A DNA stretch of 64,000 nucleotides from PALSA-505 sp036267135. Lineage in GTDB: Bacteria; Actinomycetota; Actinomycetes; Streptosporangiales; Streptosporangiaceae. How positions within the stretch are numbered: the stretch's first letter is position 1; each line of letters starts with the position of its first letter. The DNA is taken from positions 1-64,000 of the forward strand of contig DATAWQ010000068.1 in the NCBI GenBank assembly GCA_036267135.1, in the 5' to 3' direction. Under the pieces are notes generated by a model. The model saw nothing but the letters and a program-made list of their open reading frames with translations. It was not told where the DNA came from and made no database searches. Positions 34,573 to 43,839 of the stretch are shown here, piece after piece. Position numbers and translations under genes: made by a program.

Positions 34573-35847
34573 ATGGTGACGGTATCCGAGCTTGACCTGC
34601 CCGAGCTCGACCTGGGCTCGGGCGAGCTGGCCGGGGACGGCTACCACAGGAAGCTGGCCGAGCTGGCCGGGCCCAGGGAGCTGTCCTGGCTGGCGAAGTC
34701 GCCGCTGGCGTTCATCGTGCTCGACCGCGAGGCCGGCGAGTTCTTCCTGCGCTCCCGTGCCACCGCGTTCCCCGGCCAGCAGATCGCCGACCTGTTCGGG
34801 GTCGCGGCCGGCCCGCTGCGCGAGCAGATCGACGCCAACATCCTGAACCAGCAGGGCCAGCAGCACCGGCGGCTGCGCGCCCTGGTCGGGCCGGCCTTCA
34901 CGCCACGGGCCGCGGACCGCTGGCGGCCGGCCATGCGCGGGTTCCTGGCTCAGCTCTGGTCGGCGATGGGACCGGGCGCCAGCTCGTGCGAGTTCGTGGC
35001 CGCGCTGGCCAAGCCGTACCCGTCGCTGACCATCGCCACCGTGCTCGGCGCGCCGGTGGCCGACGCGCCCCGGCTGCACGACTGGTCGAGCTGGGTACAG
35101 CGGCAGTTCGACATCCGCGCGCTGACCAGCCAGGTGCCCGAGATAGAGGGCGCCGTCACCGAGGTCTACGGCTACGTCGAGGCGCTGCTCGCCGAGCGCC
35201 GGGCCGCGTTGAAGGGCGAAGGGGCGCCGGGCGACGATCTGCTCACCTCGTTGCTGGCCGCCGAGGAGGCCGGGGACAAGCTGTCGCACACCGAGTGCGT
35301 CAACCTGGTGCTGAACGTGATCGCCGGCGGCATCGACACCACCCAGGCTCAGCTCGGGCACGCGATGCGGCTGTTCGCCGCCTATCCGGCCCAGTGGGCG
35401 GCGTTGCGCCGCCAGCCCGACCTGGTCGGGCGGGCGGTGGACGAGGTGCTGCGGGCCGAGCCGATCACCCCGTTCACCGCCCGGATCTGCCTGGCGGAGG
35501 TGGAGCACCGGGGGGTGACGTTCCCGGCGGGCACGATCGTGGCCGTCTGCTCCGAGCGGGCCAACCGGGAGCAGGACGGCGGTGAGGGGTTCGACATCAC
35601 CGCGCCGCGGGACGGGCGGCTGCTGACCTTCGGCGCGGGCCCGCACTTCTGCCTCGGCGCCAACCTGGCCCGGGCCGAACTCGAAGAGGCGCTGACCTTC
35701 CTGGCGCCGCTGATGCCCGACCTCGCCGCCGCCGGGGACGCCGCGCTGGGCGGCGTCGAAGGCATCTACGGCGTCGAGTCGCTCCCGCTGCGCTGGTCGG
35801 CCGACGGCCGCGCATCAACCGCCACCCCCGCCCCCACATCCCCGTAG
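34573..35847 (+). CDS. Cytochrome P450
   Basis: 424 residues from ATG 34573 (upstream in-frame codons overlap the YceI promoter). Bacterial class I type, soluble. I-helix oxygen motif AGGIDTTQ, ExxR as EVLR, and heme loop FGAGPHFCLGANLA with the axial Cys. A ferredoxin is not adjacent. Substrate cannot be read from the sequence. Ends at a strong hairpin. Confidence 0.95.
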   Translation: MVTVSELDLPELDLGSGELAGDGYHRKLAELAGPRELSWLAKSPLAFIVLDREAGEFFLRSRATAFPGQQIADLFGVAAGPLREQIDANILNQQGQQHRRLRALVGPAFTPRAADRWRPAMRGFLAQLWSAMGPGASSCEFVAALAKPYPSLTIATVLGAPVADAPRLHDWSSWVQRQFDIRALTSQVPEIEGAVTEVYGYVEALLAERRAALKGEGAPGDDLLTSLLAAEEAGDKLSHTECVNLVLNVIAGGIDTTQAQLGHAMRLFAAYPAQWAALRRQPDLVGRAVDEVLRAEPITPFTARICLAEVEHRGVTFPAGTIVAVCSERANREQDGGEGFDITAPRDGRLLTFGAGPHFCLGANLARAELEEALTFLAPLMPDLAAAGDAALGGVEGIYGVESLPLRWSADGRASTATPAPTSP

Positions 35848-35874
35848 CCGCCCCGGACACGGCCCGGCCCGCCG

Positions 35875-35924
35875 TCATTGGGAAGGATCCTCGTCGTGCG
35901 AGCGGCCAGGATCCTTCCCAATGA
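35875..35924. terminator. Bidirectional hairpin terminator between convergent genes
   Basis: Perfect 17-bp stem (35875-35891 with 35908-35924), 16-base loop, between the P450 stop and the CHAP gene stop. Confidence 0.8.
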
Positions 35925-35935
35925 TGGGGTGGTCC

Positions 35936-36583
35936 TTATGGGGCGAGGATGTAGGTGACTGAGGGGGCGGGAGTGATCGTGCGGGTGTCGACGACGTTCC
36001 AGCCGGCCGGGCCGTTCATCTCGGTGATGGTGATGTGCGGACCCGAGACGGCGGTCACCCAGGCGACGTGGCCGTCGGATTCGGCGCCGTTCACGCCCGG
36101 CAGGAACACGGCGATGGAGTCGGCGCGGGGCGTGCCGGTCACCGTCCAGCCGTTGTAGGCGGCGTCGGTGGTCCAGTACTCGGCGTTGCCGTTGTTGGCC
36201 GGGTCGAAGAAATTGGGGTACAGATCCGTGTCGGCGTGGAACTGGTCAATGGCCCACCAGGTGCAGTACCCCTGCGCCCCCTCGTTGTAGCTCAGCGTGT
36301 GGCCGGTGGTGACCACGGTGGCATCGCCGGCGGTGTCACTGCCCACGGCGGTGCCACCCACGGCGGCGCTGGTGCTGGCGGCACTGCTGGTGAGGGCGCG
36401 GTTTGCGGTGGCCGCGGTGGCCGGGAACGTCGACGCGGTGAGCAGCAGACTCGTCGCGGTGAGGACCGCGGCCATCATCTGGGACCGCCGCGTCACCCTG
36501 ATCTTCCTCAATTGCCCTGGCCCTTCCCCCGTTGCGCCCTTCGCGTCCATCTGGTCGTGCGCGAAGGGTAATTGTTCCCACAC
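35936..36583 (-). CDS. Secreted CHAP-domain cell-wall hydrolase
   Basis: 215 residues as opened from 36583; internal ATGs at 36550 and 36478 are possible starts. A signal peptide follows the Arg-rich stretch (RSQMMAAVLTATSLLLTASTFPATA). The CHAP core has catalytic Cys in GYCTWWAIDQF, His in GHVAWVTAV and the polar residue in ITEMNGPAGW. CHAP enzymes cut peptidoglycan peptides or amide bonds. The fold is nearly the whole mature protein, so wall binding must rely on the domain itself. Confidence 0.92.
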   Translation of the reverse strand: MWEQLPFAHDQMDAKGATGEGPGQLRKIRVTRRSQMMAAVLTATSLLLTASTFPATAATANRALTSSAASTSAAVGGTAVGSDTAGDATVVTTGHTLSYNEGAQGYCTWWAIDQFHADTDLYPNFFDPANNGNAEYWTTDAAYNGWTVTGTPRADSIAVFLPGVNGAESDGHVAWVTAVSGPHITITEMNGPAGWNVVDTRTITPAPSVTYILAP

Positions 36584-36721
36584 TATTAGTCACGGAGTGT
36601 CACCGTGGACATCCGGGGTCCGTGCTGGGGCTTGTGTGACGTGAGGGGTGTTTGTGGTGCGGTTGGTGGCCTGGGCGGGGGGTGGGTGACTGGGGCAGGC
36701 GGCTGGGTCCGGGGGCGGGGC

Positions 36722-36747
36722 GGTGCTTGGCGCAGCCGTTCATTATG
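36722..36747 (+). repeat. Dispersed element copy 5 (core 36730-36742)
   Basis: Identical over 26 bases to 14432-14457 and over 20 bases (36730-36749) to the hisG copy. Lies 75 bases upstream of the dienelactone-hydrolase-family gene, in the same direction. Confidence 0.85.
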
Positions 36748-36822
36748 GGGAATGATGGCACTTTCATTACCAGTATAAGTGTGCTGTGGTTACCAGTCTG
36801 GAAGCCTCCTAGGCTGCCGGCC

Positions 36823-37587
36823 ATGAGCAACGAGATCAGGTACGGCAAGGCGGACGTGCTCACCGAGCACGTGCAGATGCGGGTCGGCGACGGCACCGTG
36901 ATGGGTGGGTATCTGGCCCGGCCAGCGGGGCTGGAGGCGGGGCCCGCGGTGCTGGTGGCGCACGAGCTGTTCGGGGTGACGGCGCACGTCAGGGACGTGT
37001 GTGAGCGGCTAGCCGGGCGCGGTTACGTGGCGCTGGCGCCGGACTTTTACCACCGCGCGGGGGCGGGGGCTGAGCTGCCGCACGACCCGGGCGGGCGGGA
37101 GCGCGGCTTCGGGCTGCTGCGGGGGCTGGGGCGGGACGGGACGCTGGCCGACGCCGCCGCCGGGTACGGCTTCCTGACGGAGCGGGGCAGCGAGCGGATC
37201 GGCGTGGTCGGGCTCAGCCTGGGCGGGCACATCGCGTATCTGGCGGCCACCGCGCTGCCGTTCGCGGCGGTGGTGGCGGCGTATCCGGGGTGGCTCGCGG
37301 GGACCGAGATCGGGCTCAGCCAGCCGGCGGCCACGCTGACGCTGACCGCGGGCATCCGCGGGCGGGTGCTGGTGCTGATCGGCGACGCCGACCACGCGAT
37401 CAGCGGGACCGAGCGCGACGCGATCGACGGGGCGCTGGCCACGGCGGGGGTGCCGCACGAGGTGGTGACCTACCCGGGGGTGGCGCACGGGTTCCTGTGC
37501 GACCGGCGGGACACCTACGACGCGGCCGCCAGCAAGGACGCGTGGGCGCGGATCGACGGGCTGCTCGACGGTGCGCTCAGGCCGTGA
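36823..37587 (+). CDS. Dienelactone hydrolase family protein
   Basis: 254 residues from ATG 36823; a longer frame from 36652 runs through the dispersed element and is not used. Alpha/beta-hydrolase with VAHELFGVTAHVRDV, the nucleophile elbow GLSLGG (Ser in place of the Cys of classic dienelactone hydrolases), Asp in GDADHAI and His in GVAHGFLCDRR. Hydrolyses an ester or lactone; natural substrate unknown. Confidence 0.94.
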   Translation: MSNEIRYGKADVLTEHVQMRVGDGTVMGGYLARPAGLEAGPAVLVAHELFGVTAHVRDVCERLAGRGYVALAPDFYHRAGAGAELPHDPGGRERGFGLLRGLGRDGTLADAAAGYGFLTERGSERIGVVGLSLGGHIAYLAATALPFAAVVAAYPGWLAGTEIGLSQPAATLTLTAGIRGRVLVLIGDADHAISGTERDAIDGALATAGVPHEVVTYPGVAHGFLCDRRDTYDAAASKDAWARIDGLLDGALRP

Positions 37588-37640
37588 TCCTTTCCGGCCG
37601 CTAGCCTGGTGCGCGACCATCGGGCGACGGGAGGCAGCCG

Positions 37641-38441
37641 GTGAGCGCGTGGACGCAGGAGGCGATCGTGGCCGCGGCGGCGGCGTGGCGGTGGGTGCCG
37701 CCGGACGCCCATCAGGTGCTGACGCCGGAGTATCAGCTCGTCTGGTACCCGGAGCACTACCGGACGTTCCCGGTCGTGGTGCTGTGGTCGCGTTCGGAGC
37801 GGCCGGTGGGTGAGCTGATCGAGGAGGCCGGCCAGTACGCGCGGGTCTGGGGGCACCGCGAGGTGCACTGGAGCGTCACGGACGCGACCAGGCCGACGGG
37901 CACCGAGGCGGAACTGTTGCGGCGGGGCGCCCCGCTGGCCGAGACCGCGCAGGTGCTGGCCTACGACATGACCGCGGGCCTGTCCGGGCTGGCCGGCCTG
38001 CCCGAGTCGCCGGGGGTGACCTGGCAGGTTGTCAGCGACGAGGCCAGCGTGCGGGCCGGGCAGGTCGTCGACCGCGAGGTGTGGGGGAACCCGAAGGCGC
38101 CGACCGATGCCGAGATCGAGCTCGCGCTGGCCGAGGCGGAGCGTGAGCTGGCGGACTGGTCGTCGTTCCGTATCGTGTCGTACCTGAACGGCGAGCCGGC
38201 GTCGTTCGGCGGCTGCACGCTGGTGGACGGCGTGGCCAGGCTGTGGGGCGCGGGGACCAGGGCGGCGCTGCGCGGGCACGGCGCCTACCGGGTCGTGCTG
38301 GCCAGGCGGATGGCGGTGGCCAGGGAGCACGGGGCCACGCTGGTCCTGGTCAAGGGGCGGGTGGAGACGTCGGCGCCGATCTTGCGGCGGGCGGGCTTTC
38401 GGCCGTACGGCGAGCAACGTACCTATCTGGTCGAGGTCTGA
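37641..38441 (+). CDS. GNAT-family N-acetyltransferase
   Basis: 266 residues starting at GTG 37641. The C-terminal half is the GNAT core: SYLNGEPASFGGCTLVDGVARLWG, the TRAALRGHGAYRVVLARRMAVAREHGA acetyl-CoA site and the ILRRAGFRPYGEQRTY end. The first 110 residues may be a degenerate second GNAT lobe. Cytoplasmic. Substrate not predictable. Start of a run of plus-strand genes with short gaps. Confidence 0.88.
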   Translation: MSAWTQEAIVAAAAAWRWVPPDAHQVLTPEYQLVWYPEHYRTFPVVVLWSRSERPVGELIEEAGQYARVWGHREVHWSVTDATRPTGTEAELLRRGAPLAETAQVLAYDMTAGLSGLAGLPESPGVTWQVVSDEASVRAGQVVDREVWGNPKAPTDAEIELALAEAERELADWSSFRIVSYLNGEPASFGGCTLVDGVARLWGAGTRAALRGHGAYRVVLARRMAVAREHGATLVLVKGRVETSAPILRRAGFRPYGEQRTYLVEV

Positions 38442-38470
38442 CCGACCTTGTTTTCGCGGGAGGTGGCGCG

Positions 38471-39289
38471 GTGAAGACGGCGTTCGTGCTGGGTGGCGGC
38501 GGGGTGCTGGGTGCGCACGAGGTGGGCATGCTGCAGGCGCTGGCCGAGGCCGGGGTCACGCCGGACGTGATCGTGGGCACCTCGGTGGGCGCGATCAACG
38601 GGGCCTTCGTGGCCGCAGATCCGTCCGGTGCGGCGGCGCGGCTCGCCGAGCTGTGGCAGGGGCCCAACCTGCAGGAGGCGTTCAGCGGGAACCTGCTCGG
38701 GCGGGCCACCACGCTGGCCAGGTCGCGCACTCACCTGCACGCCATCGAGCCGCTGGCGGCCATGCTGGAGCGGGCGCTGCCGGTGCACACGTTCGCCGAG
38801 CTGACGCTGCCGTTCTACTGCGTCGCGGCCTGCATCGAACGGGCCAGCGCGCGCTGGTTCAGCACCGGGCCGCTGGTGCCCGCGGTGCTGGCCTCGTGCG
38901 CGGTGCCCGGGCTGCTGCCGCCGCTCGAGGTGGACGGCGAGCATCACTTCGACGGCGGGCTGGTGCATTCGATCCCGGTGGGGCGGGCGGTCGAGCTGGG
39001 CTGCCGCACCATTTACGTGCTGCAGGTGGGCCGGATCGAGAGCCCACTAGCGCCGCCGCGGCGGCTGTGGGAGGTTGGCCTCGTCGCGTTCGAGATCGCG
39101 CGGCGGCACCGGTTCCATGAGGAGATGGCCATGCTCCCCGACGACGTCCAGGTGCACGTGCTGCCGTCCGGGGCCACCGGGCGGGCGGCGGATCTTTCGC
39201 AACTGCGCTACCGGGACAAGACCAACGTCGGGGTGAACATCGAACGTGCGTACACGGCGTCCGCGAACTATCTCGCCGAGCTGGCCTGA
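38471..39289 (+). CDS. Patatin-like phospholipase
   Basis: 272 residues from GTG 38471 with GGGAGG about 7 bases upstream; a longer frame from 38243 overlaps the GNAT gene. Glycine-rich oxyanion loop LGGGGVLGAHEVGML, nucleophile GTSVG and catalytic Asp in FDGGLV are all present. Hydrolyses lipid acyl esters, presumably of phospholipids. The acyltransferase gene 48 bases downstream suggests a lipid-remodelling pair. Confidence 0.93.
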   Translation: MKTAFVLGGGGVLGAHEVGMLQALAEAGVTPDVIVGTSVGAINGAFVAADPSGAAARLAELWQGPNLQEAFSGNLLGRATTLARSRTHLHAIEPLAAMLERALPVHTFAELTLPFYCVAACIERASARWFSTGPLVPAVLASCAVPGLLPPLEVDGEHHFDGGLVHSIPVGRAVELGCRTIYVLQVGRIESPLAPPRRLWEVGLVAFEIARRHRFHEEMAMLPDDVQVHVLPSGATGRAADLSQLRYRDKTNVGVNIERAYTASANYLAELA

Positions 39290-39337
39290 TCCTGCCCGGG
39301 CCGCCGGCGGCCCGGGGCGCGGCGCGGGCGGTCGGTC

Positions 39338-40402
39338 ATGTTGCCGCCGCGGCTGATCCGGCGGCTGCTGCTGGCGCCGCTGACGATCGTCATCGCGGTG
39401 GCCCTGGTCGTGCTGTTCCCGCTGCTGGCCCTGGTGGCGGCGGCGTTCGGGCTGATCAAGCTGTCGCGGCCGGGGCGGATGCGGGGTCTGCGGGTGCTGT
39501 GCTTCGCGGTGGTGTGGCTGGCCGCGGAGACGCTGGCGCTGGCCTCGTGCCTGGGGCTCTGGGTGGCCAGCGGGTTCGGCGGGCGGCTGCGCACCGAGCC
39601 CTACACACGCCGCCACTACGCGGTGCTGCGGTGGTTCCTCGGGCTGATGTACCGGGTGGGGACGTCCACCTTCGGGGTGCGGGTGTGCGTGGACGAGCCT
39701 TCGGATTCGGCCGGGGAACGGCTGGCCCGGCTGGCCCGGCCGGTGATCGTGCTGAGCAGGCACGCGGGGCCCGGTGACTCGTTCCTGCTGGTGCATCACC
39801 TGCTCAACGTGTACGGGCGGCGGCCGCGGGTGGTGATGAAGGCGACGCTGCAGCTCGACCCGAGCGTGGACGTGGTGTTCAACCGGCTGCCTAGCGTATT
39901 CATCTCCAGGCGTCGGGGCGGGGAGGGCCTGTTCGTCGAGGAGATCAGGCGGCTGGCCGGTGGGCTGGACCAGGACGGGGCCCTGGTCATCTTCCCTGAG
40001 GGCGGCAACTGGTCGCCCGGCCGCTGGCAGGGCGGCATCGCGCGGCTGCGGCGCAAGGGACGACCGGATCTGGCGGCCCGGGCCAGCGAGATGCCGAACG
40101 TGCTGCCGCCGCGGACCGGCGGGGTGCTCGCCGCCATCGAGGCCTGCCCGGACGGCGATGTGATCTTCGTGGCGCACGCCGGGCTCGACACGCTGGTCAG
40201 CGTCGGTGCCGTATGGCGGGAACTGCCCATCGACCAGGTGGTGCGGGCCAAGTGGTGGCGGGTGCCTTTCGACCAGGTGCCGCGGGAGGCCCCGCGCGAG
40301 GCGCAGGTCAAGTGGCTGTACGACTGGTGGCAGCTCATCGACGCCTGGATCGGCGAGAACCGGCCTGCCCCGGTCGCCGCGCCCAAGGAGCCGGCGGGCT
40401 GA
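39338..40402 (+). CDS. PlsC-type acyltransferase
   Basis: 354 residues. Two N-terminal membrane segments (about 11-40 and 55-78), then a lysophospholipid acyltransferase domain with the HxxxxD motif in SRHAGPGDSFLL and the FPEGGNWSPGRW motif III. Transfers an acyl chain to a glycerol-phosphate or similar acceptor at the inner membrane. With the patatin gene just upstream it could re-acylate what that enzyme cleaves (inference). Confidence 0.92.
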   Translation: MLPPRLIRRLLLAPLTIVIAVALVVLFPLLALVAAAFGLIKLSRPGRMRGLRVLCFAVVWLAAETLALASCLGLWVASGFGGRLRTEPYTRRHYAVLRWFLGLMYRVGTSTFGVRVCVDEPSDSAGERLARLARPVIVLSRHAGPGDSFLLVHHLLNVYGRRPRVVMKATLQLDPSVDVVFNRLPSVFISRRRGGEGLFVEEIRRLAGGLDQDGALVIFPEGGNWSPGRWQGGIARLRRKGRPDLAARASEMPNVLPPRTGGVLAAIEACPDGDVIFVAHAGLDTLVSVGAVWRELPIDQVVRAKWWRVPFDQVPREAPREAQVKWLYDWWQLIDAWIGENRPAPVAAPKEPAG

Positions 40403-40470
40403 CGAAATGTCGGCGCGGGCGCGTAGGGTCTCGATACTGTATTCGACGTAGATGATAAGGGGGTCGACCG

Positions 40471-41205
40471 TTGGGAACCGATGCGCCGGGCGCACTGCTG
40501 GAACGGGTGCGCAAGCTGCTGGCCAAGGCCGAGGCCGAGGGGGTCACGCCACAGGAGGCCGAGGCCCTGACCGGCAAGGCCACCGAGCTGATGGCCCGCT
40601 ACGGGATCGACCGCGCGCTGCTGGCCGCGGCCCAGCCGCAGACCGACCGCCCAGCCAACAAGATCATCGACGTGTACAACCCGTGGTCGCAGGTCAAGGC
40701 CCACCTGCTGTCCGGCCTGGCCACCGCGATCCGCTGCACCTGCGTCCAGCTGCCCACCGCGGTCCAGGGTGGCACCCGGATCCACGTGTTCGGCTACGCC
40801 TCCGACCTCGAACGCGCCGAGATCCTCTACACCTCGCTGCTGATCCAGATGGCGCACGGCCTGATCGCGGCCGCCGTGCCCGCCGGGGTGCGCAGCGTGC
40901 GGGCCTGGCGGCGCAGCTGGATGCTGGGCTATGTCTCCGCGGTGGTGACCCGGGTCCGCGAAGCCGAAGACCGGGCCGCCGCGGTGGCCGACCGCGAGCA
41001 CACCAGCGGCCCGAGCACCGCGCTGGTGCTGGCCGACCGGTCCGGCGTGGTCCGCGGCGAATGCGCCCGCGCCTACCCGCACACCCGCCGGATGCGGGTC
41101 ACTTACACCGGCAACGGCTACACCGACGGCTACACCGAGGGCCAGCGCGCCGACGTCGGCACGGCCCGGATCAAGGCCTCGGCCGGCCGCGCGCTCACCC
41201 GCTAA
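40471..41205 (+). CDS. DUF2786 protein
   Basis: 244 residues from TTG 40471, with AAGGGGG 7 bases upstream. DUF2786 N-terminus: RVRKLLAKAEAEGVTPQEAEALTGKATELMARYGID. The rest is alpha/beta with WRRSWMLGYVSAVV and a Gly/Tyr-rich tail (GNGYTDGYTEGQ). Widespread in actinomycetes and some phages; function unknown. Convergent with rsmB. Confidence 0.88.
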   Translation: MGTDAPGALLERVRKLLAKAEAEGVTPQEAEALTGKATELMARYGIDRALLAAAQPQTDRPANKIIDVYNPWSQVKAHLLSGLATAIRCTCVQLPTAVQGGTRIHVFGYASDLERAEILYTSLLIQMAHGLIAAAVPAGVRSVRAWRRSWMLGYVSAVVTRVREAEDRAAAVADREHTSGPSTALVLADRSGVVRGECARAYPHTRRMRVTYTGNGYTDGYTEGQRADVGTARIKASAGRALTR

Positions 41206-41211
41206 AGCTGG

Positions 41212-42789
41212 CTAGGCGAGACGGCGGATCAGGGCGAGAAAGATGGCGTCCGTCTTGTGGCGGTGCGGCCAGAACTGAACATACTTACTGAACGGTGCCA
41301 ACGCAGCCAGGCCGGCCACCTCGGGTAGCAGGGCCGGGGCGTCCAGCACCTCGACGTCCTGCCTGCCGCCGAGCACCTCGGCGAGGACGTCACGGGTCTC
41401 GGCCAGGTGGGGCGAGCAGGTCACGTAGCCGACCACCCCGCCGGGGCGCACCGAGGCGAGCGCCACCGTCAGCAGTGAGCGCTGCAGCAGGGCCAGCTCG
41501 CCGATCTGGTCGGCCGACCGCCGCCAGCGTGCCTCCGGCCGCCGGCGCAGCGAGCCCAGGCCGGAACACGGCACGTCCGCGAGCACCCGGTCGAACACGC
41601 CCTGACGCCAGGCGGGCGCCGTCCCGTCGGCCGCCACGACCCCTGTTGTGGTGGGGGCGGTGGCGGGTGCGGTGGCGTTGGGGGGCCCGGGGGTGGCCGA
41701 GCCGGTCAGGGTGTCCTTGGCGAGAGCGGCACGGTGCTGTCTGGCGTCGGCGGCCAGCAGGCGGGCGCCGCGGCCGGCGGCGATCCCGGCGAGCAGGGCG
41801 GCCTTGCCGCCCGGCCCCGCGCACATGTCCAGCCAGAGCCGGTCGGGGCCGGTCACCTCGGCCCGGGTCAGGGCCAGCGCCGCGAGCTGACTCGCCTCGT
41901 CCTGGACGGTCGCACGCCGCTGGCTCACCGCGGCGATGGCCGCCGGGTCGCCGTGCGCCAGGTAGACGCCGAACGGCGACCAGCGGGCGGGCTCGCTGCC
42001 CGCGACCGCCGTCAGCTCGCCGGGCGTGCTGGCTCCGGGGATGGCGCACAGCGTGACCCGGGGGCCGATGTTCCCGGCGGCGAGCGCCGCCTCGGTTTCG
42101 GTCAGCTCTCCCGCCGGGGCCCCGTCTGGTGTGGCGCCGCCGGGGGGAAGCTCGCCGAGGGCCTCGCCGAAGGCGGTGACGATCCAGGGCGGGTAGCTGT
42201 GCCTGACCGCCAGGTGGCCGACCGGGTCGGCTTGGCGGCCGGGCGCCACCACCGACATCCAGTCGTCCAGGTCCCGGGTCGACACGCGGCGTAGCACGGC
42301 GTTGACAAAGCCCGCGGGGCGCACCCCGGCGACGTCCTTGGCCAGGTCGACCGAGGTGGCCACGGCCGCGTGGGTGGCCACCCTGGTGGCCAGCAACTGG
42401 TGCACACCGAGCCTGAGCACCTCGCGGACCGGCGGGTCCATCCGGGCGATGCGGCGGTCGCTGCAGATGCTGAGGATCGCATCGTAGGTGCCCTGACCGC
42501 GCAGGGTGCCGTAGCAAAGCTCGGTGGCCAGGGCGGCGTCACGGCCGGCCAGCCGCCGTTCGCGCAGCACCGACGGCAGCAGCAGGTTCGCGTAGGCGCC
42601 GCGCTTGGCCACGGCGAGCAGCACGTCGAAGACGGCGCGCCGGGCCGGATCGGCCCGCTCGGACCTGAGCTTACCGCCCGCGCGTCCCCGTCGCCCGGTG
42701 CTGCCGGCCTTGTCCTGGCCGGCCTTGTCCTGGCCGGGCTTGTCGCGGCTGGGCGGGGTCGCCTCCGGCCGGCCGGTGGGACCCGTCAT
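41212..42789 (-). CDS. rsmB: 16S rRNA (cytosine-967-C5)-methyltransferase
   Basis: 525 residues from ATG 42789, one base after the fmt stop. A low-complexity N-terminal arm, a NusB-like domain (ARRAVFDVLLAVAKRGAYANLLLP), then the SAM domain with DMCAGPGGKAALLA and the two catalytic Cys in DVPCSGLGSLRRRPEARW and YVTCSPHL. Methylates C967 of 16S rRNA. Downstream of def and fmt as in other bacteria, where the genes are co-transcribed. An Ala/Thr-rich insertion (near residues 375-395) interrupts the SAM domain. Confidence 0.95.
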   Translation of the reverse strand: MTGPTGRPEATPPSRDKPGQDKAGQDKAGSTGRRGRAGGKLRSERADPARRAVFDVLLAVAKRGAYANLLLPSVLRERRLAGRDAALATELCYGTLRGQGTYDAILSICSDRRIARMDPPVREVLRLGVHQLLATRVATHAAVATSVDLAKDVAGVRPAGFVNAVLRRVSTRDLDDWMSVVAPGRQADPVGHLAVRHSYPPWIVTAFGEALGELPPGGATPDGAPAGELTETEAALAAGNIGPRVTLCAIPGASTPGELTAVAGSEPARWSPFGVYLAHGDPAAIAAVSQRRATVQDEASQLAALALTRAEVTGPDRLWLDMCAGPGGKAALLAGIAAGRGARLLAADARQHRAALAKDTLTGSATPGPPNATAPATAPTTTGVVAADGTAPAWRQGVFDRVLADVPCSGLGSLRRRPEARWRRSADQIGELALLQRSLLTVALASVRPGGVVGYVTCSPHLAETRDVLAEVLGGRQDVEVLDAPALLPEVAGLAALAPFSKYVQFWPHRHKTDAIFLALIRRLA

Positions 42790-42790
42790 G

Positions 42791-43828
42791 TCACCCCAGC
42801 CTCGGCCGGGATGGCTCACCGGCCTGCGCTTGTGACCCGGTGCGCCGCAGTCCGCGGGCCCACTCTCCCGCGGTCATCCGCCGCTTGCCGGCCGGCTGCA
42901 TGTCGCCGAGCAGCAGCGGCGTGGTGCCCGTCCCGGCCAGCACGCCATCGTGGCTCACGTGCAGCTCACCGGGCTGGAGCGGGGGGACGTCCGGGGTGGC
43001 GGGTGGCGGGGTGGCGAGTGGCGAGGTGGCGGGTGGCGGGGCGGCGAGTGGCGAGGTGGCGGGTGGCGGGGCGGCGGGTGGCGGGGCGGCCGGGCCGAGC
43101 TTGAGCCGGACGCCGTCGAGCTCCGTCCAGGCGCCAGGGGCCGGGGTGCAGGCGCGGATCAGCCGGTCGATCGCGGCCGCGGGCTGCGTCCAGTCCACCC
43201 GGGCGTCGTCCACGCTTATCTTCGGCGCGAGGCTGACCCCCTCGGCCGGCTGCGGCTGCGGGATCAGCTCGCCGGTCTCGATCCCGTCCAGGGTGGCTAC
43301 CAGTAGCTCCGCCCCTGACACCGCGATCCGCTCCAGCAGGTCGCCCGCGGTGTCGGACGGCCGGATCGGCTCGGTGAGCACGCCGAATACGGGCCCGGCG
43401 TCCATCGCCTTGACGATGCGGAAGGTGGTGGCCCCGGTGATGTCGTCGCCGTGCAGCACGGCGTGCTGGACCGGTGCCGCGCCACGCCAGGCCGGGAGCA
43501 GGGAGAAGTGCAGGTTGACCCAGCCCCTCGGCGGGATGTCCAGCGCCGACTGGGGCAGCAGGGCACCGTAGGCGGTCACCGGGCAGCAGTCGGGCCCGAT
43601 GGCCCGCAGCCGGTCCTGGAAGTCAGGGTCGCGCGGGCGATCGGGCTTGAGCACCTCGATCCCGGCCTCGGCGGCCAGCTCGGCCACCGGGCTCGGCGCC
43701 AGGGACCGGCCGCGCCCGGCCGGCGCGTCGGGACGGGTGATCACCGCGGCCACCTCGTGTCGCGAGCGCAGGATCGCTTCCAGCGAGGGGACGGCGGTGC
43801 GCGGGGTACCGGCGAAAACGACACGCAT
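42791..43828 (-). CDS. fmt: Methionyl-tRNA formyltransferase
   Basis: 345 residues from ATG 43828, 11 bases after the def stop. Formyltransferase domain: VVFAGTPRTAVPSL, YGALLPQSALD, NLHFSLLPAWRGAAPVQHA (catalytic Asn/His) and TFRIVKAMDAGPV. The C-terminal tRNA-binding domain is interrupted by a 30-bp tandem-repeat expansion encoding a Pro/Ala/Thr-rich run of about 30 residues. Formylates initiator Met-tRNA; partner of the deformylase upstream. Confidence 0.95.
   Translation of the reverse strand: MRVVFAGTPRTAVPSLEAILRSRHEVAAVITRPDAPAGRGRSLAPSPVAELAAEAGIEVLKPDRPRDPDFQDRLRAIGPDCCPVTAYGALLPQSALDIPPRGWVNLHFSLLPAWRGAAPVQHAVLHGDDITGATTFRIVKAMDAGPVFGVLTEPIRPSDTAGDLLERIAVSGAELLVATLDGIETGELIPQPQPAEGVSLAPKISVDDARVDWTQPAAAIDRLIRACTPAPGAWTELDGVRLKLGPAAPPPAAPPPATSPLAAPPPATSPLATPPPATPDVPPLQPGELHVSHDGVLAGTGTTPLLLGDMQPAGKRRMTAGEWARGLRRTGSQAQAGEPSRPRLG
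42996..43085 (-). repeat. 30-bp tandem repeat inside fmt, three copies
   Basis: Copies at 42996-43025, 43026-43055 and 43056-43085 encode the 10-residue unit rich in PPPATSPLA. Strongly G-rich on the plus strand. Confidence 0.9.
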
Positions 43829-43839
43829 GAGCTGCGCCC

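Noticed and set aside
36584..36721. c-di-AMP (ydaO) riboswitch upstream of the CHAP hydrolase
   Set aside because: Actinobacterial wall hydrolases often have one, but I could not match the conserved blocks in this sequence.
37200..37230. Classic Cys nucleophile of dienelactone hydrolases
   Set aside because: The elbow reads GLSLGG, so the nucleophile is Ser; the gene is kept as a family member only.
39047..41082. Long minus-strand frames of 428-482 codons
   Set aside because: Antisense of the acyltransferase and DUF2786 genes, which have clear motifs; the frames are Pro/Arg/His-rich noise.
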